Source: Acanthacorydalis orientalis (taxonomy: Eukaryota; Arthropoda; Insecta; Megaloptera; Corydalidae). Taken from it: a DNA stretch of 64,000 bases. The stretch covers positions 3,257,089 to 3,321,088 of the forward strand of contig CM068322.1 in NCBI GenBank assembly GCA_034766995.1, given 5' to 3'. The translations under genes were made by a program, and so were the position numbers. Below are positions 48,199-59,826 of the stretch, piece by piece (the first letter of the stretch is position 1; every line of letters starts with the position of its first letter). A model generated the notes under the pieces. The model was not told the DNA's origin, ran no database searches, and saw nothing but the letters and a program-made list of their open reading frames with translations.

Positions 48199-48922
48199 AC
48201 ATTAAACATAAGAAAATATGACAAGAAATACTTAAGTATTTTAATTTCATCCATAAATCATTAACTTATATATTCTTTGAATAATTGTAATTACATTAAG
48301 TAGTTTACTTTTTACCTAGTAGAACAAAATAAAAAGAATACAATTAAAAATCAATTATTTAAATAGTAAGCGCATGGAAACGGTTTTTCTTATTACAATG
48401 CCTTGAATAAAGGATCTTTCATTTAAAAGATTTACGTCGTAACTCTCTGCGAAAAATTTAAGGTGTTTTTATTATTCCCGTCAGCAAGAAAATCTTCTTT
48501 CAGATACAAGAGTATAACGTCTATCATACTGACAAAAAGAAATGAAAATTGACATTCAGACAATTCTCAGATTTTATCTATGTTAATGTAATAGGATAGA
48601 ATCAAAAAAGTAGACGGGAACAGTTGCCATCTGACGTCGACAAGTTATTTCTGTGATTTTTTTACAATTCATTTTAAATTATTTCCTCTCGTATTAACAT
48701 TTTGAAACTTTCCTACATTCTTTACCAAGAATAAATTATATTCATACCTATATATAACTACAATCATGAAATCAAATTAGTACTTTGATTCAAATGTATT
48801 TGTATACATTCAATAGTTTCAATTATATGTTAATGTATTTAATATGTAAATAAATGTAAATGTATTTACAAATATTCACATATACCTATATTTATGACGA
48901 TCTTAATACATTAATCAACTAA

Positions 48923-48964
48923 TGACCGCTGTATAATAACCGCTGTATAATGACCGCTGTATAA
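48923..48964. repeat. 14-bp tandem repeat, three units
   Basis: TGACCGCTGTATAA repeated three times with one difference (TAACC in unit 2). Confidence 0.92.
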
Positions 48965-49055
48965 TCCGACTTCAAGCTACTAAGTAAGTAAATAAATCAC
49001 TTTATGGCATTACTTTTGTAGCATTCTAAAACATTCAATACAAAAATGTATCAGT

Positions 49056-49056
49056 G

Positions 49057-49107
<51 letters not shown>
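49056..49107. repeat. (TA)n microsatellite
   Basis: TA run. Confidence 0.94.
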
Positions 49108-49109
<2 letters not shown>

Positions 49110-49473
49110 TATTCATTAAAAACAATTATTCATTAAAAATACCAACAAGGTTTTTTTATCATTTCAACCCCGATTAAAAGGTAAAACCATTAAATATATA
49201 GTTTTATTGTTTTGATATACTATTTTGCAGACATATTATTTTGCTTTTTATTGCAGTTAGAGATTATTTTGCTCTCTACCTTATTTTAAATATGTTCGCT
49301 TTTTAAACAAAAAATAATTATTTTTATTTATTATGTAAACATAATAAACTACAAATAGTGTACAAAGAAGATATTTTATAATTATGCAACAACTAAAAGT
49401 AGGATATTTCATTTAAATGGAACTTTGTTAAAAAAAAGTAGGTATACGTACTATTATATGGATCGGCTAGTGT

Positions 49474-49476
49474 GTA

Positions 49477-49536
<60 letters not shown>

Positions 49537-49550
49537 TGTATATAATATAT
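49474..49550. repeat. (TA)n microsatellite
   Basis: TA run with a few C and G interruptions. Confidence 0.94.
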
Positions 49551-50099
49551 TCATATTACTTTTCTAATCATTAATGACTGATTTTCTCGTCATTTGTAGA
49601 TATTGTTTAGCCCTATGACTCATATATTATACAGAAACTAACGTTGATTTTAACTTATTTCCTTACATTAGTATTATGAGTATTTATTCTTTTTTTTAAA
49701 TTGCCCTCTATTCAAAAGTCACACAAAAGTATGGAAGCCATTTTTAGTATTTTTTTATAATTATATTGCAGAATGTGGTATTTTTCTCATAATAATAGGT
49801 ATAAGACCTCTATAAATTCAATAATTACTCCTCAACTGTTTACTGAATATTTCAAATATAGAATATAATTCCAGAAAGTAGAAAAAAAAGTACATATTTT
49901 TATTAACAATGTTATATTATTCTTAAAACCATCATTTATATCTTTGAATTATATAAAGCTGATAAAGTAAAAAATTTAGTTTCCTAATAAAATATATTAT
50001 ATGATTATTAATTATATTAAATCGAGTGTAATTTATTAAAAAGACCTATAAACTTATATGGACAAATATTTCTTTATATCTAAAAAAAATAATTATTTA

Positions 50100-50931
50100 A
50101 GGCCTTATTCGCACGAGCATTAAAAAATGCATCAACTCGCGCTTTTTTTATCTTTTCAATAAAACATATGAAACTCAATGTTTCTTTTCACATGCTGGCG
50201 TTTATTTAACACGCGGCAAAAAAATATAGAATTTGATCCATTTCCAACGCCGAGCATTTTGCGTTGAAGTAAATAGAACATATGGAAGAGGATATTTTCA
50301 TTCGCATAAGCGTTTAAAAAGCGTTGAATGACGCCGAATTGGGAAGTCAGTCTTACTTGCACGTTGGTACTGATTAAAAGTACAACAAATAACGGCAGAC
50401 AGCGTTTACGAAAATCGCGCTATTTGATACTGAACGTTTTATTTTGAAGGTGGAATCGAGATCTTTGTTATATAACAAAGGTTTACCAAATTATTCAAAC
50501 AAAATTTTGAAGAAGGACACGTAGATGGAAGTCACTTCAAAAATAATACCAAATTGGGAAAATATCATATTCAATCAAAATATCAGATAAGAATTCTCAA
50601 TAAGTCATTAAATGTTTCAATTTTCATAGTGGTGTAGCTGAAAAACATACGTATACAACCTTCAATCTTCATAAATAGCCACGAACTGTCCTTTCAAGTA
50701 TCGTTGATCATTCAGAGGATGCACACAGAACTTTTTCATTTTTTTTCGCCTTCTTAAAGTACATACAGCTATTTCCAACAACTCTTCTGAATTCTTGCGT
50801 TCGAACTGCGTAAGACGATGAAAAGAAGTGATTTTTAAACGCTCATATGAACATTATATTTTTGAGCGTTTTAAAAGCGCTAACGCTAACTCTGAACGCA
50901 ACGTTTTTTAACGCTCGTGCGAATAAAGCCT
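50100..50931 (-). mobile_element. PIF/Harbinger-type element, internally deleted
   Basis: Inverted ends 'ggccttattcgcacgagcat' (from 50101) and the complement of 'ggctttattcgcacgagcgt' (ending 50930) agree at almost every position over about 30 bp. Flanks read TTAA at both sides, compatible with a 3-bp TTA or TAA duplication as used by Harbinger elements. GCGTT/AACGC motifs are repeated just inside both ends. The interior encodes a piece of Harbinger transposase, which sets the family. About 830 bp, against 2.5-4 kb for autonomous elements. Confidence 0.82.
50400..50860 (-). pseudogene. Harbinger transposase N-terminal fragment
   Basis: Minus strand: 'RRRKKMKKFCVHPLNDQRYL' followed by 'KGQFVAIYED', then 'FQLHHYENETFNDLLRIL'. 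The pattern VHPLN..R...G.F..LY.DL...F....RM...TF..LL is the conserved start of Harbinger nuclease proteins. Sequence after this is frameshifted and no DDE motif is found. The ORF at 50156-50362 lies beyond the homology and has no motif. Confidence 0.72.
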
Positions 50932-51641
50932 TAATGTCAGTATGGATTTAAATAGGTTATATAAACAAATCTCGACTTTAATATTGTGTGATTGAACACA
51001 TCCTCTCTGATTTTCTACTCATAACGGTTCAGTTATCTAATTATGATAACGTACTTACGAATATCTGAATGATTTATAAAATTCAATCATGTATGTTTAC
51101 AATTATTTAAATGTAAAATTAGTTTGCTTTGAATGCTATTGTTATTAAATTAATAAGTAAACAAAATCAACCATGACAACTATATGTTAAAAAAATTATT
51201 TAATGTGATTTTCGAAAAACATCCATAATTTTCATCTACCATAAAAATAATATGTGGGGTACATGAAAAGAACATTCATTGAGTAATTCATTGAATTGGC
51301 AGATGGTTAGCAAAACTGAAATGTGATAATTTAAAGTTATATAATAATTCATATAATTGCATAATACCATATATATATTGGTAGTGACCTTATTCAAAAT
51401 TTACTCAATATAAATATGAATATCGACTGAAAACAGTTTCGGAAGATTATACACCGAAAATTCCTAAGAATTTCATTACAAATATATCTTAACTCAAATT
51501 AATTTTTATTCGTGTCTCAACATGTAATTATTTTCACATAAGACTGAATAAAAATCGTCTTTTTGAATCGAGTGATAATTGAAATTTAAAAATAGATTCA
51601 ATACAATAAAATGAAGAGAATTTGAAATCTATCTATCTACC
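50932..51641. other. AT-rich intergenic, nothing recognised
   Basis: No coding or repeat structure seen. Confidence 0.45.
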
Positions 51642-51647
51642 TATATA

Positions 51648-51744
<97 letters not shown>

Positions 51745-51747
51745 GTA
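51642..51747. repeat. (TA)n microsatellite at left edge of outer mariner
   Basis: About 100 bp of almost pure TA ending at the outer mariner. Confidence 0.96.
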
Positions 51748-51818
51748 CACGAGAGGAATTTTTTGAAAAGTTCGCGGTATAACTATAAAAGAATATAACT
51801 TGTGTTTTTAAATTTCTT

Positions 51819-52900
51819 TTATTTTTCAATATGGTCCCTCGAAACGTGAATGCACTTCATCCAGCATTGTTCTAGTCCTTTTATGACGTCACGGAAATCC
51901 TTTTCTTATAGGTCCACAAAATAGCGATTCACTGTTGCTATCAGTTCTTCATCTAATCAAAATTGACTACCACTAAGGAATTTTTTTAAGTTTTGAGAAC
52001 AGATGGAAATCAGAAAAGGAAAATATAGAGAAAATGATAGATGGGGCAATAAATTGTATTTCAATTCAGAAATTTTTGACATTGATACAACTTCTGTATA
52101 AGGACGGGCATTGTCCTAATGGAAAATTATTTTTTTCTTTGGTAAACCTGGTCTTTTCTCACAAATTGTTTGATCGAGTCGAGTTAAGCATAATACTCTC
52201 CCGCTGTTGTTTGATACTTTAGAAGGTAGTCAATTAGCAGGACCGCTTTAGCATCCCAACAAAATGGAACCATAACTTTTTCAGTGAACAAAACTGATTT
52301 TTCTTTTTTTGGTGGCGTAAAATCACCATTTATCCATTGCTTTAATTGTTGTTTTGCCACTAGAGTATAATTTTGAATCCAATTCTCATCTGTAATCACA
52401 ATTTATAAAATCAATCGTATCCCTCTTAAATCGATCAAACCAATTTTGAGAAATTTTTACTCGAATACGATTATGATCAATTGTCATCAAACACGGCACC
52501 CATCTTGCCTATAGCTTTTTCATACCTAAATTTTCAGTTAGAATATGATACACGCATCCATCTGATACTCCCACAATCTCATCAATTTCGGACACCTTCA
52601 ATTGCCGATCCTGTAAGGCAATATCGTGCACTTTGTGGATGATTTCTTCTATCGTTGCAGTTTTCGGACGTCCATTACGCGGGTTATCTATAAGCTTGTA
52701 TGGCCACATTTAAATTCAGCTTCCCATTTATTTGTAGGTGTGTACAAAGGTGCACTATCATCCAGTATATTTTTCATCTCATTAAAGATTCCTGTTGGTG
52801 TTAAGCCTTTTTTGACAAAAAAGTTTATAACCACACGATGTTTAACATTATCAATTTCAACAATGGCACAAAAAGAGCATTATTTAAATTGCTATTTGTA
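51819..52900 (-). pseudogene. Mariner transposase of outer element
   Basis: N-terminal half: 'NVKHRVVINFFVKKGLTPTG', 'MKNILDDSAPLYTPTNKWEA', then 'NPRNGRPKTATIEEIIHKVH' (GRP linker) and 'VSDGCVYHILTENLGMKKL' (second HTH). Catalytic half: 'MITDENWIQNYTL' (first Asp), 'VMVPFCWDAKAVLLIDYLLK'. It ends 'LEQCWMKCIHVSRDHIEK' with TAA at 51821-51819, matching the LEHRW.KCI...GDYVEK ending of its family. The second and third Asp blocks are not readable. Several stops and frame changes; dead. Confidence 0.85.
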
Positions 52901-52941
52901 ACAAACTGCTTGACACATTAATTATTGACTGAAGTTATGTA

Positions 52942-54213
52942 TCAGGGGGTTGCATTGGAAGCCGCTGTTTTTTGTGTTTTTTTTAGCATTTATTTCAATA
53001 ATAAAATATGTGAATACATTAATCAAAGTATTTTCCCTCGGAAGCTGTGAAATTGTCCTACTTTTTTGACAGAAGTTGAATTCCGCGTCGAAAAATGGTC
53101 TGTCTTGAGCCATTCAGCAACTCTATTTTCGACTTCTCCGTAGTTATGGCAATATGTACCTTCCAAAGCGTTTTGCATCGATCGGAACAGATGGTAATGG
53201 CTTAGGGAAAGGTCCGGAGAATATTCTTGATGTAGCAGAACCTCCCATTCGAGCTCCATCATTGTTTGTTTCCTATCTATAGCAATATGAGGCCGAGCAT
53301 GGTCATGGAGAAGGGTCACTTTTCGGCGATTTGATACAATTGATGGTCATTTTTCGCATCAAATTATCATTTAAACGTTCTAATTGTTGTCGATAACGTT
53401 CAGTGTTGATTGTTTCCTTCGCTTTCAATAGCTCATAATACACAACACACTCCATACTCCACCAAATAGAGAGAATTTCTTTGTGACCGTGAATGTTTCG
53501 TTTTTGTGTCGACGTTGATGGTTGGCCAGATGGCAGGATCAACCCATGATTTCTTACGTGCCGGGTTCTCGAAATAGATCCATTTTTCATGGCCGGTCAC
53601 GATACATCACAATAAACTTCTTTATATGTCTTGCAAGCAAAGAAATCAAGATATTTAAACGATTAGCAATAGAATTTTCGGTCAATTCAAGTGGCAACCA
53701 TCTTCCTTATTTCTGGATCTTTCCCATAGCTTGTAAATGTCGTGAAACGGTTGATTTTTCGACTTGGAGCTGTTGAGCCAATTCTTTGAGTGTTTTAGCA
53801 TGGTTTTCTTCCAATAGAGCTTACAGTTGTTCATCTTCGTACTTTTTCGATTGGCTTGCCCGTTGTTTGTCGTTAATGTCACAATCACCATTTTTGAATC
53901 GTTGAAACCAATCTCTACATACTGTTTTTGATGTAGCAGATTCACCAGACGTTTGCGCAATCAATCAATGAGATTCAACTGCACTTTTTTTCAAATCAAA
54001 GAAATGTAAATGTACACATCGGAAAACAATTTATCGCGTTCCATTTTCATTCCATCATAGAAAAGTATTTCTGTAAACAGAGGATGGCGTCTTATAACTG
54101 ACTAGTTGGAAAATTTTTACACTTCAAAATGACATAAGACACATCTGTCACAGCCCACAGCATACTCACCTAGAGCCATCTACACGTGAACAGAGGCTTT
54201 CAATGCAACCTTC
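52942..54213 (-). mobile_element. Inner mariner nested in outer mariner
   Basis: 1272 bp between TA at 52940-52941 and TA at 54214-54215. Terminal repeats share 'ggttgcattggaagccgctg' (left) against 'ggttgcattgaaagcctctg' (right, complement). Its length is that of an intact mariner. Because it lies inside the outer element, it arrived later. Both elements point the same way. Confidence 0.9.
53019..54050 (-). pseudogene. Mariner transposase of inner element, full extent
   Basis: From ATG at 54050-54048 to TAA at 53021-53019 is exactly 344 codons' worth, the normal full length. Blocks in order: 'WFQRFKNGDCDINDKQ' (first HTH), 'YEDEQL' and 'STVSRHLQAMGKIQK' (second HTH), 'GQPSTSTQKRNIHGHKEI', 'VVYYELLKAKETINTERYRQ' (core), 'LLHDHARPHIAID' (second catalytic Asp, HDN changed to HDH), 'YSPDLSLSHYHLFRSMQNAL' (third catalytic Asp changed to His: SDYHLF to SHYHLF), 'EGKYFD' at the end. 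It runs through several frames and two of the catalytic surroundings are altered, so it is inactive. The motifs resemble mariners with the WWD..GVVYYELLKP.ETI pattern, as in Mos1 relatives. Confidence 0.88.
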
Positions 54214-54302
54214 TATTGTAAGACAGATATCTCTTTTTAATGCGCTGCAAATATTTTAAATATTACCGCCACTTATATATTGGGCCGTGAACTTTTCAAA
54301 TC

Positions 54303-54309
<7 letters not shown>

Positions 54310-54382
<73 letters not shown>
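54310..54382. repeat. (TA)n microsatellite at right edge of outer mariner
   Basis: TA run beginning at the right target TA. With 51642-51747 it appears to be one microsatellite split by the insertion. Confidence 0.95.
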
Positions 54383-54384
<2 letters not shown>

Positions 54385-54429
54385 AAACCGCTATAGTGAC
54401 AAGATTGTATCTTTACAGATCCTTTTTAT

Positions 54430-54640
54430 CTGTTTGGTGGAATTAAAAAGGAGTAATGCTTTATAAACTGATATTACCCAAGGGAACAATAACATCGGAC
54501 AAATATCACAAGCAGCTGAATCAATTGAAGCAAGAAATGCAAAAAAAAAACTTTGGCTAAAGAAAAATTATTGTACTTCATTTTGACAATTTAAAATTAC
54601 ACACATAACGAGAACTGAAAAAATTAAACTATTATACAAT
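54430..54640 (+). pseudogene. Mariner transposase scrap
   Basis: 'KGVMLYKLILPKGTITSDKY' and 'HKQLNQLKQEMQKKNFG' followed by 'KIIVLHFDNLKLHT' match the mariner core from WWD.KGV.YYELLP.G.TI to the HHDNARPHT block. Only this central piece is recognisable; no terminal repeats were found. The following ORF at 54644-54907 has no motif. Confidence 0.65.
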
Positions 54641-55864
54641 CTATTGCAGAATTATATTCAGATATACGAGATTTATTCTTATTCATTCTCTTTATTTTCG
54701 GGTGCTAATCACCTTATCCGTCCAAAAACTCCTAAAACTCCAAATAACAACAACAGCATCTCCTTATTTGGGATTCAACAGACTATAATCTACTGCAGTC
54801 ATTATAAAATAGTATTAATTTTAAGATACTGCTTCTTTAAAGCAATTACGAATTTATGTATTTTCATTCGACAAAAATTTAATACAGCTCTTCAGATAAA
54901 TGCATAAAAATAATACCAAATAGGGGTAAAATATTATATGAAACAATGATAATAATTTAATTTATTGAATAAACTATTTTATTAAAACTAATTGTTTTTA
55001 TATAGAAAAATCAAATATGTTTTTAATCACTAAATAATAAGTAGTTAAATAGTCGTCATATTTAAAGCATACTGCGACAATGAATGAATACACAACGCAC
55101 GTAAACAGGAAGAATTGTAAATTTGTTTCATCGTATTAAACGATCGAATAATTTTAAACAATTTGTAATCGGATTATAATTGTAATATTTGCTCGTGTCT
55201 GAAAGCACAACATATTCTCTGTCAAATGAAATATTCCGTAAATTTCCAACACCTGAACGAGACAACGGACGAGAGTGGCTGCTCGCATTCGCCACTGTAC
55301 GTTGAAATTTACGTTCATTAGTGGCATTATACCGTGTTGTGTGTATAGAAAGTTTGGTCGTATATATTTACTGTCCAAGCGTCATTGCTAGCATGTTAGG
55401 GTGTAAAATTTTGGGGACCAAATGAACAATGTTCGAGTTATTAGATTTCGGGTAGGTGTCGCAAATACTTTTAACTCGTTTGTGATATAAAACGGAACAC
55501 ATTTTTTCTAAAAACTCAGTCAAGTACAAAACTGTATTTGAGATTTATAACGTATTATATAAACAGTGTATTAAGTAATTTTGTTAGAAAATGTAAATAA
55601 AATTCTCTTATGAATTAGCAAGTTTAAATTAGATGTTTTTAAATAATAATTGTTAATAAGAAAAAAATTCCTTAAAATGTGTATGAATAATTAAAAATAT
55701 TTACATTTTATTTAATTTGTACAGTGTTTTATTTTTGACAAATACTCTTTTCATTAATATGTATATAATAACATAAGAAATAAAATTATATGAACAAATC
55801 GCACTGAAATTATATAAATACCAACGAATTAACACCGTACTTTTAATTAAACTATTTACAACAC

Positions 55865-55868
<4 letters not shown>
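54641..55868. other. AT-rich intergenic with a nested hairpin
   Basis: No gene recognised. Includes the double inverted repeat at 55237-55313. Confidence 0.45.
55237..55313. repeat. Nested inverted repeat, GC-richer core
   Basis: CGTAAATTTC (55237-55246) pairs perfectly with 55304-55313. Inside, AGTGGC (55274-55279) pairs with GCCACT (55291-55296). The 77-bp unit is markedly less AT-rich than its surroundings. It could be a tiny MITE or a structured RNA/DNA element; no second copy was seen. Confidence 0.6.
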
Positions 55869-55947
<79 letters not shown>

Positions 55948-55952
55948 ATATG
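55869..55952. repeat. (TA)n microsatellite
   Basis: TA run ending in TATG units, just upstream of the second RTE relic. Confidence 0.95.
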
Positions 55953-56029
55953 AGAAAAATTATTCAAATCGCTTGACTAGGAGGACAAAAAAAATTAAAT
56001 AAAAGGCGAAAACTGAAATCACCTTCGAT

Positions 56030-56803
56030 TTGCTGATTATTATCTTCCCAAGTATTTCAGAAGAACTACAATAGACGATAGAAGAACTAAATGTTGCCAG
56101 TCAAAAAATTAATCTAATCCTGCACCACACAAAAACAAAACTGTTTTTCAATGCGTTTGTCTGCCTGAAAAAAATTTAAATCAAAGGAATAGAATTATAA
56201 GAAGTAACGAAGAATGTCTGTCTAGGCCAGTTTATCAACAAAGATGGATCATTCATTGAAGAAGTAAACAAGACAATAAAAATGAGATATAGCTCATTTA
56301 GTGGAAACGCCTCGATATTTAAATCATTAATCCTATTCTGTTTGAAGAAAGAAGTATTTAATTAAAGTATACTAACAGTCTTTACGTATGGCAGAGAAAC
56401 ATAGGTGGTGTACGCCAAAATCATTGGAAATCTTCAAACAACATAAAGAAGTATGGACAGATGCATGCTAAGAATAACAAGAAGAGATAGGAAAAGAATA
56501 CAATGGGTACAAAAACAGACAGAAGTCACAGATGTGATAAGAAGAGTAATGAGTCAGAAATAGAAATGTGCAGGGCATGTTGCAAAAAGAGAAGACAGGC
56601 GATGGACAACAGAAATTATTAACTAAGAATCAAGAAATATGAGAATACCAAAAAAGAAACGAACGAACAAGTACGGTGAAGAAATTATTTTCTTTATTGA
56701 AAATCAGTGGAAAAAAGAGGAATTCAATTGTACAAAAAGGAAAAAAATTGAAGAGGTCTTCATCCAGCAGTGGATCGACAGAGGCTTCCCCTGGTACTGA
56801 TGT
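56030..56803 (+). pseudogene. RTE-type LINE reverse transcriptase relic, longer copy
   Basis: Same family as 1-440 but on the plus strand and extending to the 3' end. Blocks in order: 'ISEELQ...IEELNVASQKI', 'NVCLGQFINKDGSFIEEVNK', 'TRRDRKRIQWVQKQTEVTDV', then 'CAGHVAKREDRRWTTEII' and the C-terminal 'EEVFIQQWIDRGFPWY'. The WAGHVAR..DGRW pattern is the typical late part of RTE-like polyproteins. The RT catalytic motifs lie upstream and are missing. Several stops and frame shifts; dead. The preceding (TA)n mirrors the arrangement at 449-544. Confidence 0.78.
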
Positions 56804-56999
56804 TGATGTTATGAGCTATAAAATCTGAAAAAGAACAAAACAATATCTCAGATATAGTATCTCGATGATATTTACCTATAGCAGTCAAATTTGTAGGACG
56901 CGTAATGATTTAATGATATGGGGACTAATCATTTAATACGCGAAATGAGCAGAAAAAAAACTCACATATGATGAATTAGTGATAGTGTTTACTTTCCAA

Positions 57000-57480
57000 A
57001 ATATTCTCTTTTGATGTATGTCCACTTTTTAAACACTTATCGATGCGTCGTAAGCTTCTCTGAACCTATTGTTTGGTATGCTATACAGAGCGGTTATTGT
57101 GGCTTCGCAGAACTCTTCATCAACTCAACCACGTTTTTCTTTCAGATTTTTTGAACTATGGAAACAAGGAAAAAATCACAAGATTTCAAGTCCGGTGAAT
57201 GTCAAATGCAGTAAAACCTGTGCTCCATTTTTTTAATCACAAACTACAAAAGATTAACTGCAAATGAATGATGTGAAGAAACTCTCATCAAGAACATTAA
57301 CAAAGCATTCTTGTTCATTGTTGTCCCATATTGGATGAAATGAGTCAAAACAATTCCTATCACATCAAAAAAACTAGCAACATTTGCTTCTGGAAAATAG
57401 AATTGTTCGAATTTTTTTTAGTCGTAGATAATCAGGACACTTCGATTCAATCAACTGTGGTTTCATCTCGGGATCATAAT
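57000..57480 (-). pseudogene. Mariner transposase relic, C-terminal half
   Basis: Minus strand: 'SPDYLRLKKIRTILFPEANV' and 'ASFFDVIGIVLTH' (compare MVASFFG.TGHVAT of one mariner family), then 'HSPDLKSCDFFLV', which holds the third catalytic Asp, and finally 'YIKREYFGK' near the end. The HHDNA block is not readable. Strongly decayed; element ends not found. The ORF at 57474-57674 lies upstream of the recognisable part. Confidence 0.65.
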
Positions 57481-57763
57481 GATACAAACATCCTAAAAAG
57501 ATGGAGGATCGAAGGCCATGCAATATTCAAAAATAGAACTCTGTTCCGTGAATAAATGATCCTCTCTCGCATACTACTTCTGAGGGAGTTTGTATTCTTA
57601 GCATAATAGAGAACACCACAAAATAATGATGGTAATTTAGTTAAATTGATTTCGCAAATGAACTTTTCATCCACTTCAGAAACTAAGAATTATTATTTTG
57701 TTCAAAAATGTTCATTAAATAATTATTAATTATTTTTCTTCAAATATGAATAATAGTTATTAC

Positions 57764-57764
57764 A

Positions 57765-57827
<63 letters not shown>

Positions 57828-57848
57828 TGTATATATATATGTATGTAT

Positions 57849-57909
<61 letters not shown>
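57764..57909. repeat. (TA)n/(TATG)n microsatellite
   Basis: Long TA run with CACA and TATG interruptions. Confidence 0.96.
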
Positions 57910-57910
<1 letters not shown>

Positions 57911-59749
57911 CAACTGATACCATGACGAATTATATTATTATGCTATAATAAATACTCGAATCTAAATGTTTATAAAAATCGAAATATATATTATACTATT
58001 TGTGTTCGCGTATTTGTAAATTTAAATATAAAAATAGTTAATAAAATAAAATAATGTTATTTATATACGTAAATAGGAGGTAATGGTAAATGCAGCAACA
58101 GTCAAAATGAATTTGCGAGACTGCTAGTTAGTACCCTTACGACCATGTACCGATACATATGTAATTCAAGGACAGTACGTTTTAGTCTACTATTTATTGG
58201 AGCAAAATAAACTTATCATTAATTTAATAAGTTTGTGCAGTATATTTACGGTAAAGCTGTAGATAATTATTGCACCAAGTCATTACATTTTTTATTGTTT
58301 CTAATGCATATTTCAATAGAGCATATTCATCAGAGCACTAAAGTATAAAAAATTTAGAATATACGTAAGCAATACTCAAAACGATCGATCACAAATTAAT
58401 AAATATTTTTAGTTAGAAAAAAGTTTAGTGTTTTTTGGGATGAGCAAAAAAAATCATTTGTGAAGATAATAGCAGTCAAAATAATAAAACAATAAATGGA
58501 CTTTCGCTGGAATCATTTACTTGACAATGATTTCAAAAATACTGCATGAATATTCGAATTCTAATAAATACAGTAAACTATCTAAAAAGAATTCTAAGAT
58601 ACTAGCTTCAAGAATACATATTTTCGTACCGTATAAGAGACCTTTTTGGATTTATTTAAAAAAATGATATAATTCATCTAATACTTAACAAATAATCCAC
58701 ATTAACAAATAATTACTAAATTTTTTGTCTTTTCCAAAAAAGATAAAAAATATAGTAAGGTATATAACTAAGTAAGTTATGTAAAAGTTTAGTATACTCT
58801 AAAGTATACCAAGATATCTAAAACTATGAATAATTTATTATCGAGAAATTGAAAAAAAAGAACTTACTAAGTGCATTTTACAAAATTCATCGTTTTTTAT
58901 TTGTTATACAAATGAATGAATGGTGACACTTTTACAAAAGCATTCACTAGAGATTAAAAAAGTTTTATGATTTGTCCAAATGATATTTGTAAGGTATATT
59001 TTATGACACAATAGTAAAAATTCCAGTTTCTTACAAGTATCTTAAAGATTTCATGTAGAAGATTCATATTAAAATATAAATAATATTTTAAAATATACAA
59101 GATACACAAATCACAACTTAAATATCTACAAGATTTAAAATTCAGAATCATATTGTTTGGTTTAGAGTTCAAATCCAATAAATACTGTATTTTATTATAT
59201 AGCTAGAATAGTCAAACCAAAAATTTTCGTTATCAGTTAAGAGATTGGCAATTCAGGCACAATTTGTTTTCAATGCAAGAGAATATAGTCTAAATTAAAT
59301 TACACAACGAACACGAAGAAAAGTTTCATAAGGACATTGTATACCTAACAAAGCTATTGAGACATATAGAGTCGTCAACCATAAAAAACATATATCTGGA
59401 ACTGAATTATGGATATAGCAAAGACTATATAAAATAAAAAATATGTCTCTAAGAAAATGTAACTACTTTTATCATTATTTTATATTAACGACTCCTGGTT
59501 TTACAGTATTCCTTTTTCTAAAAAAAATTAAAACCCTATGTAATAAAATTTTAAATACATATTGGAACAATTATTGGGAACAATTTATATCATATTAAAA
59601 TTACCATTTCATATTTGCGATAAAAGCAACTTTGGAATTTGTTGTATGTTTTAGAGAAATTTTCAAAAATAATATTTTTAATTTTGAATAATTTCACTGA
59701 TCTTAAGTTCATGATTTTCACTCTATTGATTTAATTATAAATGCCCTTT

Positions 59750-59752
59750 TAT

Positions 59753-59820
<68 letters not shown>

Positions 59821-59826
59821 GTATAT
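59750..59826. repeat. (CA)n(TA)n(TATG)n array
   Basis: CA units, then TA run, then TATG units. Confidence 0.95.

Larger units (their letters stand above)
48194..50099. other. AT-rich intergenic with a short tandem repeat
   Basis: No gene recognised. Holds three 14-bp tandem units (48923-48964) and TA arrays at 49056-49107 and 49474-49550. Confidence 0.45.
51748..54309 (-). mobile_element. Outer mariner, split by an inner mariner
   Basis: Ends 'gaattttttgaaaagttcgc' near 51758 and, on the other strand, 'gatttgaaaagttcacgg' near 54304 form imperfect terminal repeats; TA is at 51746-51747 and 54310-54311, and (TA)n runs lie on both sides. Total 2562 bp. Removing the inner element (52942-54213) and one TA leaves 1288 bp, the normal size of a mariner. 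The transposase is on the minus strand. The inner insertion lies upstream of its coding region. Confidence 0.88.
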
